Positions 13,701-28,700 are shown, counted from the stretch's first letter. The stretch: DNA of 64,000 nucleotides from Mauremys mutica (GCF_020497125.1 NC_059075.1:62887321-62951320); one strand, 5' to 3'. Numbers and translations are program-made. The notes: generated by a model not told the origin, from the letters alone.

Positions 13701-16700
13701 TTTATGCTGCTTCTTCTCATCCACCTGAACTTCCAAACAGCAAAGTGCACGAGACTGTAACAGAGAAGAACAATAAAACAACTCATCACAGAGAATGTCT
13801 CAGTTTGAGATTCCATTCCCCATCCTAATCTATTACTATCTGAGCTGGCTGTGGGGTTTGAACACTGTGCAGGCAGCACTCTCAGTCCCTGGAAGAGCTA
13901 ATTGCCTGGCACTGCTCAGCATTGAGCCCTCTAGTCAGTGATGAGTGAGAGTGAAAGGCTCTGGAGGAATCATATCTAGTCATCAATGGGGGCTGATGAC
14001 AAACTAAATGGTGTCTAGAGTTGTGTGTGTCAGGATGCAAAATGGCAGCACTTTTAGGGTCCTAACAGGGATACAAAAGACCAAACAAGGCAAAAACATA
14101 ATTAGAGAAATCTACTGAGAGCACAGGAGTCATTGGTGGAAATAGCCCTTGTCTAAAATATTGTTATGAATGTTTAGGTGGCAGTAGAGCCTCTGTCACT
14201 GTGTGAAATTGTGGTGGACTGATGTCTTGGGGGAGCTGACAGCTACACCTATCTCAGCGTCTCCCACTGTAAGGAATGGGGTGGGTGAACTGGCTGTGAG
14301 GAGGGTCACAGTTAGACCACTTCCAGTTTTTGCAAGTAGGAGTGACTGTGTACATGTTTGGAGGAATGCTGGCTTGAGGGAACTCACAGCTACTCAAATC
14401 ACAGCCTCTCCTATCATGGGATGCTCTAGGATATACACTCTAAGAAGCAGAGAAATCATAGTTACTTCATTCCCAGCCTATCTCAACAGGAAAGAGAGGG
14501 TGTTGGCCTGCTGACTGTGGAGCTGCTCACAGCTTCTCTAGTCCCACCTGTATTACCAGTATTGCTATAGGACAGGAAAGATCACAGAACGAAAAGTTAC
14601 CACTAGTGCTCCATTAGTTACGATGGCTTCAGGAGGGCCTGAACTAGGAAACAAAATGAAAAATACATATTTCACAGCTAGGTTAAATCAAGTGACCACT
14701 CTTTTCCCCCTGGATGTTTATCTTGCTTGTCACTCATATGGAAGTGTGGGAGTGATAGCGAAGACCAGGCAACAAGAGTAACTGTGGCAGACATGTGATG
14801 CAAAGTTCCTCACAATGCTTGCTTTGACTGGGCACAGCTGCTACAGTTCCTGTTATTCTTGTTCTTCTAAGCAGAGCCTTACCATTGTGCCAGAACTGAC
14901 TGATAAGAAGAAATCACAATTTTAAAACAATTTCGATCATGCTTGGTAATGGGGCTAAATAGTTTTTCACAGTGCTATTATAGTCCTATAACCATGTAAA
15001 CTGGACACTTAGTTTAGCCAGTTAAATTCCACCTCTCAGGACAGACCATGTTGTCAAGTACATTTAATCTACCAACATTATGCTAGTCCACTAGGATATA
15101 CATGCTGGAAAGTGTCTTGATTCTAAGTGTGACACTACACCCCCATATTCTTCATAGAGATATTGTTATGATGTGATTATGGCATAACTAAGATGTATTT
15201 GGGGCAAGATAAGGCATGTGAGATATCATTGGAAAGGTTATGATTTACTGAATATGATTATCCTATTTGTATGCATGTATCATTTCTGTATCTGAAGTTA
15301 GGAATATTGACTGTGTATCAATTACAAGTGGGTTCACATCTGGGGAATGCCCACCAGTCAGAATGCAATCAGTCTAGACCAGTGGTTTTCAAACATTTTT
15401 TCTGGCGACCCAGTTGAAGAAAATTGTTGATGCCCATGACCCAATGGAGCTGGGAATGAGGGGTTGGGGGGGGGGCCTCAGGGCTGGGGCAGAGTGTTGG
15501 GGGGGGGGTGAGGACTGCAGAGTGGGTCCAGGAATGAGGGGTTCAAGGTGTGGGAGGGGGCTCTAGGTTTGGGGGGGCTCAGGGCTGGGGCAGGAGGTTG
15601 GGGTGCAGGAGGGGGTCAGGGATCTGGGCTGGGGGTGCAGGCTCTGGGGTGGGGCTGGAGATGAGGGGTTTGGGGTACAGGAAAGGGGCTTGGGGGGGAG
15701 CTCAGGGATGGGGCAGGGGATGGGGCACAGGGCTGGGGCATCGGCTTACCTCGAGGGCTCCCAGTCAGCGGCACAGTGGGGGTGCTAAGGCAACTTCCTG
15801 CCTGTCTTGGCACTGCAGACCACTCTGTGCCCTGAAAGCAGCCAGCAGCAGGTCCGGCTGCCAGGCACAGGCACTGCACCCCCAGCTCCCATTAGCAGGG
15901 AACCAGCCCATGGGAGTGGGAAGCCGGTGCTCGGGGTGGGGGCAGCACTCAGAGCCCCGTGCCCCTCCCCACCCCCAGGAGCTGGACCTGCTGCTGGCCA
16001 CTTTGAGGGGGCAGCGCGGTGTCAGAACAGGTAGGGACTAGCCTGCCTTAGCCAGGCGGCACTGCCGACAGGACTTTTAATGGCCTGGTTGGTGGTGTTG
16101 ACCAGAGCTGCCATGACCCAGTGCCTTACATTCTGCGACCCAGTACTGGGTCGTGACCCACAGTTTGAAAGCCAATGGTCTAGATGGCTCGCTGTGAGGA
16201 AAATCCATTAGACAGAACAATTGGCCTTTGAAGATGCTAATCTCGCACCTTCCTGGGAAGGCTTCCTGAGGATGTTACAACTAGCCTTTGAGTTATGACT
16301 GAAAGGTCCTGTGATCAAGTCACCTGCTACTGGAATCCATCCTGGAATACCAGTGTTTTTCCACTGACTGGCATGGGAACTAAGTTTGGAAACAAAGGGT
16401 TCCCGCCATATGCAAAGCTGTTTAAGGCAGGAGAGTGACCTCAATGTGACTCACCTGTCATATTGAGATCTATCGATGAAAAAAGCTATGTTGTATTATT
16501 TATATATCATTATTAATTATTCAATTTAGTATATAGAGGAGATAATTTCTGGGACTGAAGCGGTGCTGTGGATGGCAATCAAAGTTTTCTCAGCTTTGTG
16601 AGTATGAATTAGGATGAAAAATTAACCAAACAATTCGCTTTAAAAGTACGAGTCAAGAGATTTTCCACCACAACTGAGCTTGAGCATACAGGAAAAAAAA

Positions 16701-19700
16701 TTGATACAAATAAGTCTTCTGAAGAGTATAACTAGGCCACAAATTGATGTTGTGCAGAGATTCGCCAATGCCAGGAAGAATTTTTTTACATTAAAGGTGA
16801 TCAGATTATAGAACAAACACCCAGATTCTGCTGATACAGATAAACTGTATACATGATTCCAGTGCGGAATTTACTAGAGTTCTGAATCCAATGGGTCTGG
16901 CAATTTCCTTTGGAGGCAGCAATTATATGAAGCAGATTTCCAATTGCTGGTTTATTACTCTCTGAATTTTTGCATTTTCCAATTAATTTGTATTTCACTT
17001 ACATGCTCTCCAAGGTAAATTCTACCTCTAGTTCCTCCTGTGCCTAAAAATAAAAAACAGAAATGAGTGAAGTTACTATATGCTATTCTCTCCCCCCAGG
17101 GTTAGTCCTCTAGTATGCAATAGAGGAGGAAGTGGGTGAAATTTAATGGCCTGTGAAATACAGAGGGTCAGATGAGATATTCTAATGGTCCCTTCTGGCC
17201 TAAAACTCTATGAAGCTTCTGCAAATTAACCCACACTTTTGTTTTTTGGTGTAAAGTCAGTCACTTTACAATTTGCTTCATCTTCTAGGGTCTTAATTTT
17301 TTTATTTTCTTGAAATTATTCTATTACCCAGTAGCTGCTCTTGCTATTAATATGGGAAGGTTAACAGGGTTATATGTCCTGTTACCTCATCTCTTTGACC
17401 TCTCTGAGGGATGTTAAAAAACAACTGCTATTACTGAATGATTAAGGGACATTGTTTAACTCTCCTGTGAATGTTCCTTATATTTGCATCAACAGCACCA
17501 ATATGCCAGCGATATTGTTAAAACATAAATACAATGGCCAGATGTCTAGATGCTAAGCTTTCCTGCTGTATGCCACTCCATTTCAGCTATACGTGATATT
17601 GTAATGTAATCATTTAGAATTTTTTTGTGAACTACAGAGCCCAGTCTTCCAAATATGGATACTTACATATATTTAGATCTGTATTTACCTTTCAAATATG
17701 AATTCATGTTTTTAAATGCAAATTTAAGTGACCAAATGTGGGATTTAGAAATCTCATTCAGATGCCAGTATTTGAAAATTGTGTCCGAGTATATAATTTT
17801 TAGCTGAGTTTAGACTAGCACCAGATCTAGATGTTACAGTCACACAGTTGCTGGGACAATGGAAAACTTGGACAACAGATCTCTGATTACAGCCATTGGG
17901 GTTGACAGTCTCTGGGAGGTTTGTTCTTGGTGGGAAGACCAGGAGAAAGGGTCTTTGCCAAGAGCATCATATGTTTGCCATGCTCCACTGGCCAAGAACA
18001 CTGAGGCCAAATTGCTCTGTATAAAGGTGAAGCAGTTTTACTGTGTAGTAGCTGAGACATACTGGAGGTATAGCTGGCCAATCCATGACATAGGAAGGAA
18101 AAATATTAGTAGTAGTATGAGTAGCTGGCAGGAAACCGAGGCAAGTGTGTCTTTCTCACCCAGCCCTGCCTATTATTTCAGACCTCACCTTTGGGTCAGT
18201 CTTAAAGTATATGAGAACTCTTTCTCCAAGTGGAAGTTTAGCTACATCGAAGTACACAGTGAAGAGGTGATCGTCCTGGGTAACGACATCCTCATCGTAG
18301 ACACTCAGCTCCAGCACGTTCTGGGAAGGGAGATGAGGGGGTTTAGCAATCCTACATTCTGGCTTTCACAGATCCCAGGAAGTAGGGATTCCTGGGGACT
18401 GTCTATTTTTACCTTGTGCGAGGAGAGGAAGAAAAGTGAAGGGATACGGAAATTTTGCAAATATCCAACTTTGAAGAAATCTATTCTAAATCTAAGTAAT
18501 ACAGTTTCCTCCCCAGTTCAATTTAAATGCTATAAGTTAGGTATGTGAGTGAATGATACATTCTGTTTCCGCAGCATAAGTAAGAAACCAGGCCCCTCCA
18601 ATGAATTGTCACATATTAGCACTCCATGACAGCCAGGAACCTAATTGTCATGCCCTGTGTAGGAAAGATATCATGAGAGAGACAGTGGAAAAACTGAAGG
18701 AATCTAGAAAATTCGTTAGATGCCAAATCCCAGCTGCTCCTACATTCCTTGCTGTACAGGGAGAAATGACTGGTGGATCTGCATGATGGTGGGTACATTG
18801 GCCACATGCTCAACCTCCACTGCAAGGGACTGTACAGGGCCCCATGACCCCACAGATCCTGCTCCTGTGCGGTATAAGCACACCAGTTTCATTGCATATG
18901 GGACTTTTCACTTTGTGGAAGAGGGGGAAGGATTTGCCTCTAAGTTACAGGCCACATATATTGGGCTCCATTTTGCTCCTATTGACATCAATGCAAATGA
19001 TGCTATTGACTTCAGCGTGATCAGGGGCAGGACTGCTATGGGTAGCCTGTAACTAAAGAGCAAAACCTGTCCTCTAGCACAAAGCTCAGGGCCACATACT
19101 TGGTCGAACTGATACAGTCTCACTGAGCAGGCCGGTGAACACAGCCTATGAATTGTGTAGCAGTGGGTATCGTAAAAATTCATTTATTGTCAAATTACAT
19201 TGAGAGGTAGAGTGATCCAAAGCAAATGTCATGTAATCTGTAATAAGAATACATGGTTTATTTTCTACACATCAGCATGCAGGTGACATAGTAATTACTA
19301 TGGTAAAGTACCTACTATATGGAATTCTAATGCTGTATGTGGGGATTTTATATTATTATGCCTAATTGCATAACAATACCAAGTAAATCTTTTGTTGTCA
19401 CATATAAGGAAATTATATTTACATGACATTTGTGTGCTGAAAAAATAAATACTTTTAACTAAAGAAATATTCCAAATATCCTGCAGTTTACTCAGCACTT
19501 TAGCTTGATACCAAGCTGCTAACAAAGGCTTTAACCTAAACTATAACATTTTTGACTTGATCTTTAACCTTAAATGTTTGGTATTTTTAACTTGATCTTT
19601 AACCTTAACTTTACATCTTCCAGGTTTTCATATATCTATTTCTTAATAACTAAATGTCCTGACAGTTAGTTAATATAATATTTAACTAGTTAATGTTTAT

Positions 19701-22700
19701 AAAGCACTTTGAACATAAGAAGTGGCATATAACTTTTAAGTGTTATTGTTACTATTCTAACAATGTAATTTTACCATCACTTACTTGAAGTGTCATTACT
19801 ACCTTTCAGAGGGGTAGCCGTGTTAGTCTGGTTCTGTAGAAGCAGCAAAGAATCCTGTGGCACCTTATAGACTAACAGACGTTTTGCAGCATGAGCTTTT
19901 GTGGGTGAATACCCACTTCTTCGGATGGCATCCGAAGAAGTGGGTATTCACCCACGAAAGCTCATGCTGCAAAACGTCTGTTAGTCTATAAGGTGCCACA
20001 GGATTCTTTGCTGCTATTACTACCTTTGCTGTTTTTTAAAGATTTGGGTCTTAGAATCCCTTTGGTCATTTAATAAATATTTAAAAACACCAATATGCAA
20101 AAAAAATTGTAGATTGTTATTTTCTTCTGACAGAGTAATTTTATTAAGATTATAGATATGGTATAAAGATGAGTACAAGGAGATAACATATAGCGTAGTA
20201 TTTGGCAATTGTAAATTCATTGAATCACTGCAGTTCAGCTGACAGAACTTACCAATGGTGCTGGCTTCTCCAGCAAGAGTATTCTATGGATAAAAGAACA
20301 ACACACTCTATTGACAGCAAAATGTATATGGGAAATTAAATTCATTGTAGAAAATTAGGTTCCTTATGTGACACTAGTCACTGGCCTCTCTATCCCAATA
20401 CAACCAGCTTTCCCATGATAACCCTTCTTCTGGCTTACATATTCGTCAGTTTAGTTGTAATGCACACAGTTCACCAATTCAGGCCTCCCAGCTCAGCTTC
20501 ATGGCTGAATGGAGTGCATTGTGTTCTGAGACTGAATCACTCTGATGGCAGATAGAACAGCAAAGTAAAAATCCGTGAGGAATCTCAATGCTTTAATGGT
20601 TCGAAATTTGTCAGGTATTGAGTAGATAAAACATTGCTGTATATAACATCCACTAAAGAATCAGTCAATTCAGTAGTAGTTAGTAGAGCTGGTCATCAAA
20701 ATGCATTTGGGGGTTTGTTTATCTATTTATTTATTTATTTATTTATTTATATTTTTTTATGGAAAATGCAGTTTCCACAAAATCAAAACTTTTCTGGGAA
20801 AATTTAGATTTTTCTGGAGTTTTGTATTTTCTTTTAGGAAAAATCTAAATGAAATGTTTAATTCAACATTAATCTATTTGCCTGAGGTGCTGCAATGCCT
20901 CATAGGATTTCTAGTTTGGGTGCCTCGCACCTCCATTCTCCTCTATGGACTGGACTTACTGGTTAGACTCCATCTCCAATGATGCTCTGAAGACTCACCC
21001 TGGTTGAACAAGCATGATGCATACGGGGAGATGCAGTCCAGCTGGGGCTTTTGGCCCTTTTAGGAAAATGGGGGTACGAGACACCAAAATTACTACTCCC
21101 AAAAGGCACTGCAGTAGCTCAGGGGGACACAGACTAATGTTGAGCCAAGCTGAAGCAACATGTTTTGATTTCATTCAACAAACTGAAGTGAAACATTTTG
21201 CTGTGGAAATGTGCAAATGTTTCATTTCAACATTTCCGAACCAAGTTTTTTTGGAACTTTCCATGCCACAAAATATTGATTCCCTCCCCTCCCCCCATTT
21301 GGAATGAAAAGAAATTTCAGCATATGAGAATTTCCTGTGGCTATCTGGCTATTTTCTGGCTATCTGCCTAAAGAGAAATCAATGAAACAAATTAGTCCTT
21401 CACAGGCTGCAATGACACAGTAATCCATCATTCAGAGCTGCTTTTATACACCAAATCAGAGAGAGGAGGAAAGAGCCCTGAGGGACATCACAGAAAACAA
21501 CTTACACCAACACTGGGAAAACACTAAGGAATCAGTTTATTTAAAGAGGATAGATTTCAGTTGATTGCCTATTTCATCCTATAAAGATTTTTCTTCCATC
21601 CTGTTGTGAACCCTGAATGGCTATGTCTTCTGAACACTCGGCTCTCTGGAGGTTAGCTTCCATCAATTGACCATGAATAGGGTTTGAATAATTAGTACTT
21701 TAACCAGGATGGGCAGGTAGCTGAAAAAGTTATATAAAATTCTGAATATTTACCAGCACTTATTGTTAGGTAACAATTCTTAGGATGACTGAATTTGTTA
21801 TGATGATACACTGTTTCCCTCCATGTTACACAGAGCATGTTGTCATTCAGTGCCTGTAGGGCGTTGTGTGGTAATGAAGTTTAAGAATAAGCCTGAATTT
21901 TGTGGCTCCTGTTTACTAGTGTAGTTTCCATTAACTCAGAAAAATAACAATTTCTTTATTAAGAACGAATTTTAGCCATCTTAATTCATCCCGGACACTT
22001 AAAATATGAATTCTCCAAACCAATAGTTATCAAAAATGAGAAAGTGACCTCAAAAGAGTTTTATTGGGGGTATTTTAATCATCTAGCGTTTTAAACTGCA
22101 GGTTGTAGAAGACTTGAAAATCCTACTTCTGCCTAAGTGGTAACAGATCTCCAGGCTGCTGAAAGAGGGGAATTCTCAGTTTCTTACCTTGATCTGACTC
22201 TGGATCCTGAAGTAGAATGTTTCATTCCACACTGGGTTTCTGCAGTCATTGACAGTTTTGGTCTGGATCTTTTCACATGTAGCTGTTGGCAACGACAGGC
22301 TGACGTAGCAATCAGAATGGCTTACTGTATAAAAAGAGGTACAGTATAACGGTTAATGTATCAAAACTCCCCATCTTAAGTGGCACTGAAGAAATTAGTG
22401 CACTGCACTAAAATTAAGTTGTGTTTATTTAAAGACAGAGATTAGGGTAACTGATATATAAAACACATCTCAAGTTCTCAGCAGTGGGCCTGTGCCTTAA
22501 TTCGATTCTCATGTGCATATGCATTATGACACAGTCTTTAATTTCATGATCACATACTATTTTCCCACAGAACCCCTGCCACCACTATATTGTCTGAGTG
22601 CTTCACAAAATTGAATTAATTTATTCTAACATCACCTCTGCGTGATTAAGAGATGCTATTATCCCCATTTTACAGATGGGGAACTGAGGCACAGAGAGAT

Positions 22701-25700
22701 TGAAGTAAAAGAGTCCCAATTGGGTGCCCAATTTGAAATGCTCAGGAGCTGGTTTTTCATAGTACTTAGAATTATATAGCACTTTATATGTCCAGAGCAC
22801 AGCTTTCATTGACTTCAGTTGCAGCAAGGTAGAATGGCCCATCAACTCATAGGAAAATGATAAAAGACAAACACCCTATCACCTATGGATTCACACTTTT
22901 CACAAAGCGATCACTCTGACCTATCAGTCCTCATCCTCAAAGGAAACCTGCACAACGCTTTCAAAAGACAAGCCTGGGAGCTTAAATTCTTTATTCTGCT
23001 AGACACTGAGAATCATGGACTGAACAGAGACACTGGATTTATGGCTTATTACAATAATCTGTAACCCACTAGCCTCCTCTTTTTGTCCTACAACTGCAAA
23101 GGTTTCAACTGGCCACTTTACATTGAATGGTCCCTTACAATATGTGCTAACTACTTATGCTAAACAATCTGTTCCACCTTGCATTTTGCAGTGATGCTGG
23201 GAGTAACTTTCCCAGACCTAAAGAAGAGCTGTGTATGGCTCAAAACTGTGTCTCTCACCAACAGAAGTTCATCCAATAAAAGTTACTATCTCACCCACCT
23301 TGTCTCTCTTATAATTAAGAAGTTTCTCCTAATGTCTAAGGGCATGTCTACACAGCTGCACCGCTATAGTGCGTTCATGAAGACACTCTAAACTGACCAG
23401 AGAGAGCTCTCTCCGGTCGGCTTAGTTAATCCACCTCCCCAAGAGGCGACAGCTATGTCAGCAGGAGAGCATTGTCCACATGGATGGTTAGGCTGGTATA
23501 ACTACGTGACTCGGGGTGTGTGGATTTTTCACTCCCCTGAGAGATGTAGTTATAGGCCTGTAGCGTAGACCAGTATGGGAGCAAGTAACTATGAGACAAG
23601 CCTCTCTCCCCGCTGGATCCCACCCCTGTAGGCTCCCCCCATTAGTGTCAGGAACCCCTACTGACTGCTCCCCCCAATGCACTGGGCACCCCCTGTCCCC
23701 TTTGCCCTGTGAGTATCTGGGTCTAGAGATATGTCACCACCTGGAGATGAATGCCAGGACACAGAGCCGCATCTACTTCACCTGCCAGACAGAGCTCTTC
23801 CTGCCCCATGGCCAGTAAAAGGAAACAGGACCTGTTTCTGATGGGTCTGTCTCTCAGTGATCGGGATTGGTTCTCTTCTGGCTTCCAGCCCCTGTGTCCC
23901 ACCTCTGTGACAGGAAAGATGATGATCTGGGGAGGGGATTCTGTACAATTACTATTGACTCTGGTGTCCTTCAGGTAATAGCAACCCATTTTTGACTGCA
24001 GGAAAGAACCTTTTCTGAGACAATGGAAAAAGGCTTGGGGAAAAAAACACGTTGGAAAAACTGCTGGGAGCCTACAATCCCCAGGAATTCACACTGAAGC
24101 CCCTTATATCAAGGGCAACTCTTCAAGTCAAAATATAGTAAACTGTTTTTATTTAAAAAGAAGTTTTCTTTTTGTAATGAGGATTAAAGATAATGGTTTT
24201 ATAAACAATAAACTCTTGCTTTTCTCGATGTCTTGCTTTTTTCCTGTCCTCCTATCCCCCAGTATTAACCCAGAAAACTGTGACATTAATTTTTGCCCTG
24301 ATTTTCACCCATTTTTTGAATTAAACATTGATAAATTCCCAAGAAATTTAAAAACAATAAAAACCAGAAACGAAGGGCCTGAAATATAGACAATAGATGT
24401 GAGCTAAATAGAAAAACTGCATTTAAAAGTTTCACTTTGATACTATTTTGCAACCTCTTCCCATAACCTTATTATCTTATCCCAGTTGATATGCATAAGA
24501 GTTTAAAAGAGCCTTTGATGAAACACTTCTGATTTAATGTGCCAGCATTGCTGTTTCATAATCCCAGAGTAAGTGCAGGATACTATAGTATGGAAACATA
24601 AAATTTGGTCTTTTATGTGACTCCATGCTGCTTCCAGATCCATGCTGCAATCTTCTATGTAAAAAGCATGTCTTTTTAATCTCGGTAATAATTCAATTCT
24701 TGGTCAATATGACCAGTGTTTGACAAAACTCTTCTATAGAAAGTGAGACGCATTGCCCACAGTGGTTTTAGCCACATGCATATCATGTTAGGATTTACCT
24801 ATCTTTGTAGGGATGCAGCTTGGTAAAATGTATTTCTTTGGTATCTTCAGACTGGTTATATTGGCCTTATTAAATTTGTTGGTTATGTACTCTGAAATAT
24901 ACAATAATCTGCCCCACCACTGTGTTACTTGCACCCTGGCTCATGTATTTTTTTCCTGAGTGTGGCCTGGCAGGCAATGCTGTCTTTATTCTTTTATACT
25001 GTACTTATGTGTATGCTGGTAGTTTCTGAGCTACGCAATATACTGTAATATTTCAATTGCTGAGGAAGTGGGGGAGCCAAACTGGGTCCCAAGACCATGC
25101 CATTTTGCATCCATATTGTAATCAAAACACTGTAAACAGGATCATATCCCCTATGTCCTTTTATCTATGCTAGCATAGCTGCACTGATTCAAAAAGAAGG
25201 TTACAGACCATCTATATTTTAAAATAGTTTCCCAGATATAGATAAGAGACAAATTTAGGCCTCATTTCCTGCATGCAAGAGGCAAGGTCTTTTCGCCTCC
25301 TTGTTTCATATCACATTCCATCACTCTATGTTCCACATGAATTTTTAAAAGATGCCATTTACATAGTAATATATAGCTGCCCCATTATGAGATTGCTAGA
25401 TAAGCATTTGAAAATAAAGAGAATTCACCTTTGGGTCAGCAGCCATTGATATCCAATAATAATATTAACATTAGCTTTGGGGGTAATAGTTTTAGAAAGA
25501 ACTTTGTTATTCATTTAATGTAAATGGATCAGAATCAAGATCAGAGAGGTAAAAACTGAGGAAAAAATAGAGTTGCCTTCTGCTATCCTCAAGAAAAACA
25601 TACTGCAAGTACAGATGCAAAGAGCAGAGGTGATTTGGAAAGTGATGTAAGCTAGGCTGCCTTACACTTACAGACTTCCTGAGCCTAAATTTTCAAAAGA

Positions 25701-28700
25701 GGCCGTTGATTTGGGGTATCTCCATTTTTTAGTGTCCACCTTAGGCCTGATTTTCAGAGCTGCTGAAGCACCCATCTCTGGAGCTGCAGGTACTCAGCAC
25801 CTCTGAAAATCAGGCCAAACATGTCTCAAGCTAGGCACCAAGCTCAGTGCCTATTTTTGAAAATGTGAGTCTCTTGTAACTACTTCACCCACTTATCAAT
25901 GTGTAAGAGAGCATAGAGGGGATTTAAAGTGATTTACGTGAAATGTCAAGGAAATGGAGGAAGGTGTAAGGTGCCAGTTAAATTAGAGATGATCTGCTTG
26001 CACTCACGCTCTCGTATTAGTTTCTTTTTGCTGCATGCCTCTCTTCTAGCCCCACCTATGTGAGAGTTATACAATTTATACTCTGACTCAGTGGGCCAAA
26101 TTCAAAAGTAACCTGGCAGGGCAGGAGCACAAGTTACATACAGGTAAGTGGGTGTGATGATGAGACAGTCTAAGTAAACAAAAACTACTTAATGTACGGG
26201 AGCCCACACTGCTATAACATGCATATTGAGGGGTCTGAAAAAAGTGCAAATTACACCAATTTTGATTCCCACTGGACTCCCTCAGATTCACCTCTGAATT
26301 CAACCCTATGCCCATGAACAGCATCAGAGACATTGCAGATAGATACTGCAAGGTTTAGTTTGAAGAACCAGACAGCTAAGCACACCCAAGAAGGGTAAAG
26401 TATATGGGAGTGTTCAGATTCCGAGCACAAACCACATGTAGGCGTGAAGCCAAGAGAGAAAACATGTGATTAAAAAGCATAGACCTTTGGAAGACAGAGA
26501 CTGCACAGGCATATCTTCAACTCCGGCTCTGCTCAGCACAAAGTGGCCTGAAAGTTTCCCCAAAGGAACAACCAAGGGCTCTGGGCATAAAGCCAGAGTA
26601 CACAGTGCTACAGCACCTGCTCCCTCACCACTCTTTAGAAGAGGCACCTCAGGGACACACAAGCAGGTCAGGGGCATGGTCAGGATGAGAGGGTGAGGGT
26701 CAGAGTGCACAGTGCTCTGTTGAAACCTGAGCTGGTATAATTGTTCTTATGGGACCCCTGCAGCCAGTTTAATTTAGGCCATGTCTATGTAGCTCAGTGG
26801 TTTGAGCATTAGTCTGCTAAACACAAGGTTGTGGGTTCAATCCCTGAGGGGGCCATTTAGGGATCTGGGGGCACACAAAAAAATAGCTGGGGATTGGTCC
26901 TGTTTTGAGCAGGGGGTTGGACTAGATGACCTCCTGAGATCCCTTCCAACCCTGATATCCTATGATTCTAAAACTCATGTCTCTCAGGGGTGTGAAAAAG
27001 ACACCCTGCTGAGCAGCATAAGTAGCAGTGTGCACAGTGCTATGTCGGTAGGAGAGCTTCTCCTGCCAACATAGCTACTGTGGCTTGGTGGGGATGGTTT
27101 AATTATGTCAACAGGAGAGGTCTCTCCCTTCAGCACAGAGTGGCCACACAGTAAGGTGTAAGGTCTCTAGTGTAGACATAACATTAAATAGTTTTGGGCA
27201 GCCCCAGAATCAGGGGAGATAGCCAGGTAGCTTAGAACCACCTTCTCCTGTGCCTGGGGCAGCTGAGGATTTGGCCTGCTATTTCATGCATGTATGGAGG
27301 AATAGTAGTAGCAAGTTATTGATCACGAGCTCGAGGTGGTCAGCTGTAATAAACTGTTGCCAAAACAAACTTTGGGCCTGATCCAATGCCCAAATGGAGT
27401 GAATGGAAAGGCTCCCGTTGATTTTAATAGACATTGGACCAGGCCCTTTATGTTTTATATGGCTATTTTATTTTGACCTAAGAGTCGAATGCATTTTTTT
27501 TAAATGTCTAAAATACAAGGAAAGAGCTGTCTCATTAGATCTCAAAGTAAATAAGCCCCAAAGTAAATAAGCATCTTAGCAAACTTTATGAAGTGCATCT
27601 AAACTCACAGGTCAAGATGATTCTCTTAAGTGTATTGGAGAAAAATAGGTTGCCATGAAAATACTGCTTTTTTAAAACTAAGCTTGTCCAAAATGCATGG
27701 ACTACTATCTCAATGCACTCCAGAAACTGCCCTGTCAGTAGAAGACAGTACAGAAACATTTGTCTTTAAAACCAATCAGAGCAATCTCAACCCAGGTGTA
27801 GCTCCATTTATTTCAATGATATAATAACAAAGATGCATTTGGCCCGTCATGTTTTATTGATATGAGATGCTGGATTATTTCAGAAACACATGGTTTATGA
27901 TATTGATATATATGTAAAAGAAAAACTAGTACCTTTTCATTCCTGGTAAACAATACACCTTGTGACACTTCTTAATTTGTTTTGAACAATATGTTATCTT
28001 TCTTGCTACACATGGAAGGACATTTGACTAGTTATACTTGCACAATAACATAAATACTAGTTCTCAGATCATGCTCTGATAATCAAATATACTGCGATAC
28101 TGTAGCTGTTTATGTATAATCTAGTAATATCAATTACTTCCTTTTTTTGACTTATGGTGTTTGCAGTGTTCAGTTGTGCACTGATTACTTTCAGAAGTAG
28201 GAACAATTTCTAGGAAGAGTAGAGACACTCACGTGTATCTGCCCGACGGAGATTTCTCATTCGTATTATTCTTACAGCGAGCAAGTAACAAGGAGATAAT
28301 TCCATCTGTAGAAGAATGATATATGAAAGAAAGGTTAAATTTAAAAGCGTGATACCTAACAAATGAAGAACCTAATCAAGTATTGTATGACAATTAACAT
28401 ATTTTTGCTGAACATTTTATCAATCATTTTCTACACTGATATATAGAGATTAACAAGATCAGGAATCATCATCACGAATCATTAATTTATTCCTTTATTT
28501 ATTTATTGTTAACGAAAGTGCAACTGTGTTTTTCCAAAAAATTCAGGGCATACTTGTGAGTTTAGGTTTTTTCACTGAGTTTTTTAGGGGAAAGAAGGAA
28601 AAATTACAGAGTTGGTGGGGTTTTTTTGTTTGTTTGTTTGTTTGTTTTTAACAAATAGTACAATTTTAATTCTATGGAACCAGTTGCCAACAGTTGCAGT

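Larger units (their letters stand above)
15125..16470 (+). mobile_element. LTR-like repeat split by a hAT insertion
   Basis: The flanks of the hAT element at 15380-16177 (15125-15379 and 16178 to about 16470) read as one continuous unit. It has a GGCATGTGAGATATCATTGG stretch on the left and a degraded TATA/GC-type region (CTGTTTAAGGCAGGAGAGTG) on the right. I recall similar multi-copy LTR-like sequence from turtle genomes, but I cannot confirm ends or coding parts. Non-coding and old. Confidence 0.4.

Noticed and set aside
14882..14898. 17-nt exon-like segment with acceptor and GTAAGG donor on the minus strand
   Set aside because: Phases do not fit exons 6 and 8, whereas the segment at 14601-14643 fits and encodes the conserved VTNG motif.
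15550..16041. Overlapping GC-rich open frames on both strands
   Set aside because: They lie in the G-rich minisatellite of a hAT element; openness is due to lack of AT-rich stop codons.
17859..18548. 229-codon open frame on the plus strand
   Set aside because: It runs antisense across PLA2G4E-like exon 5 and has no family resemblance; the exon explains part of the open frame.
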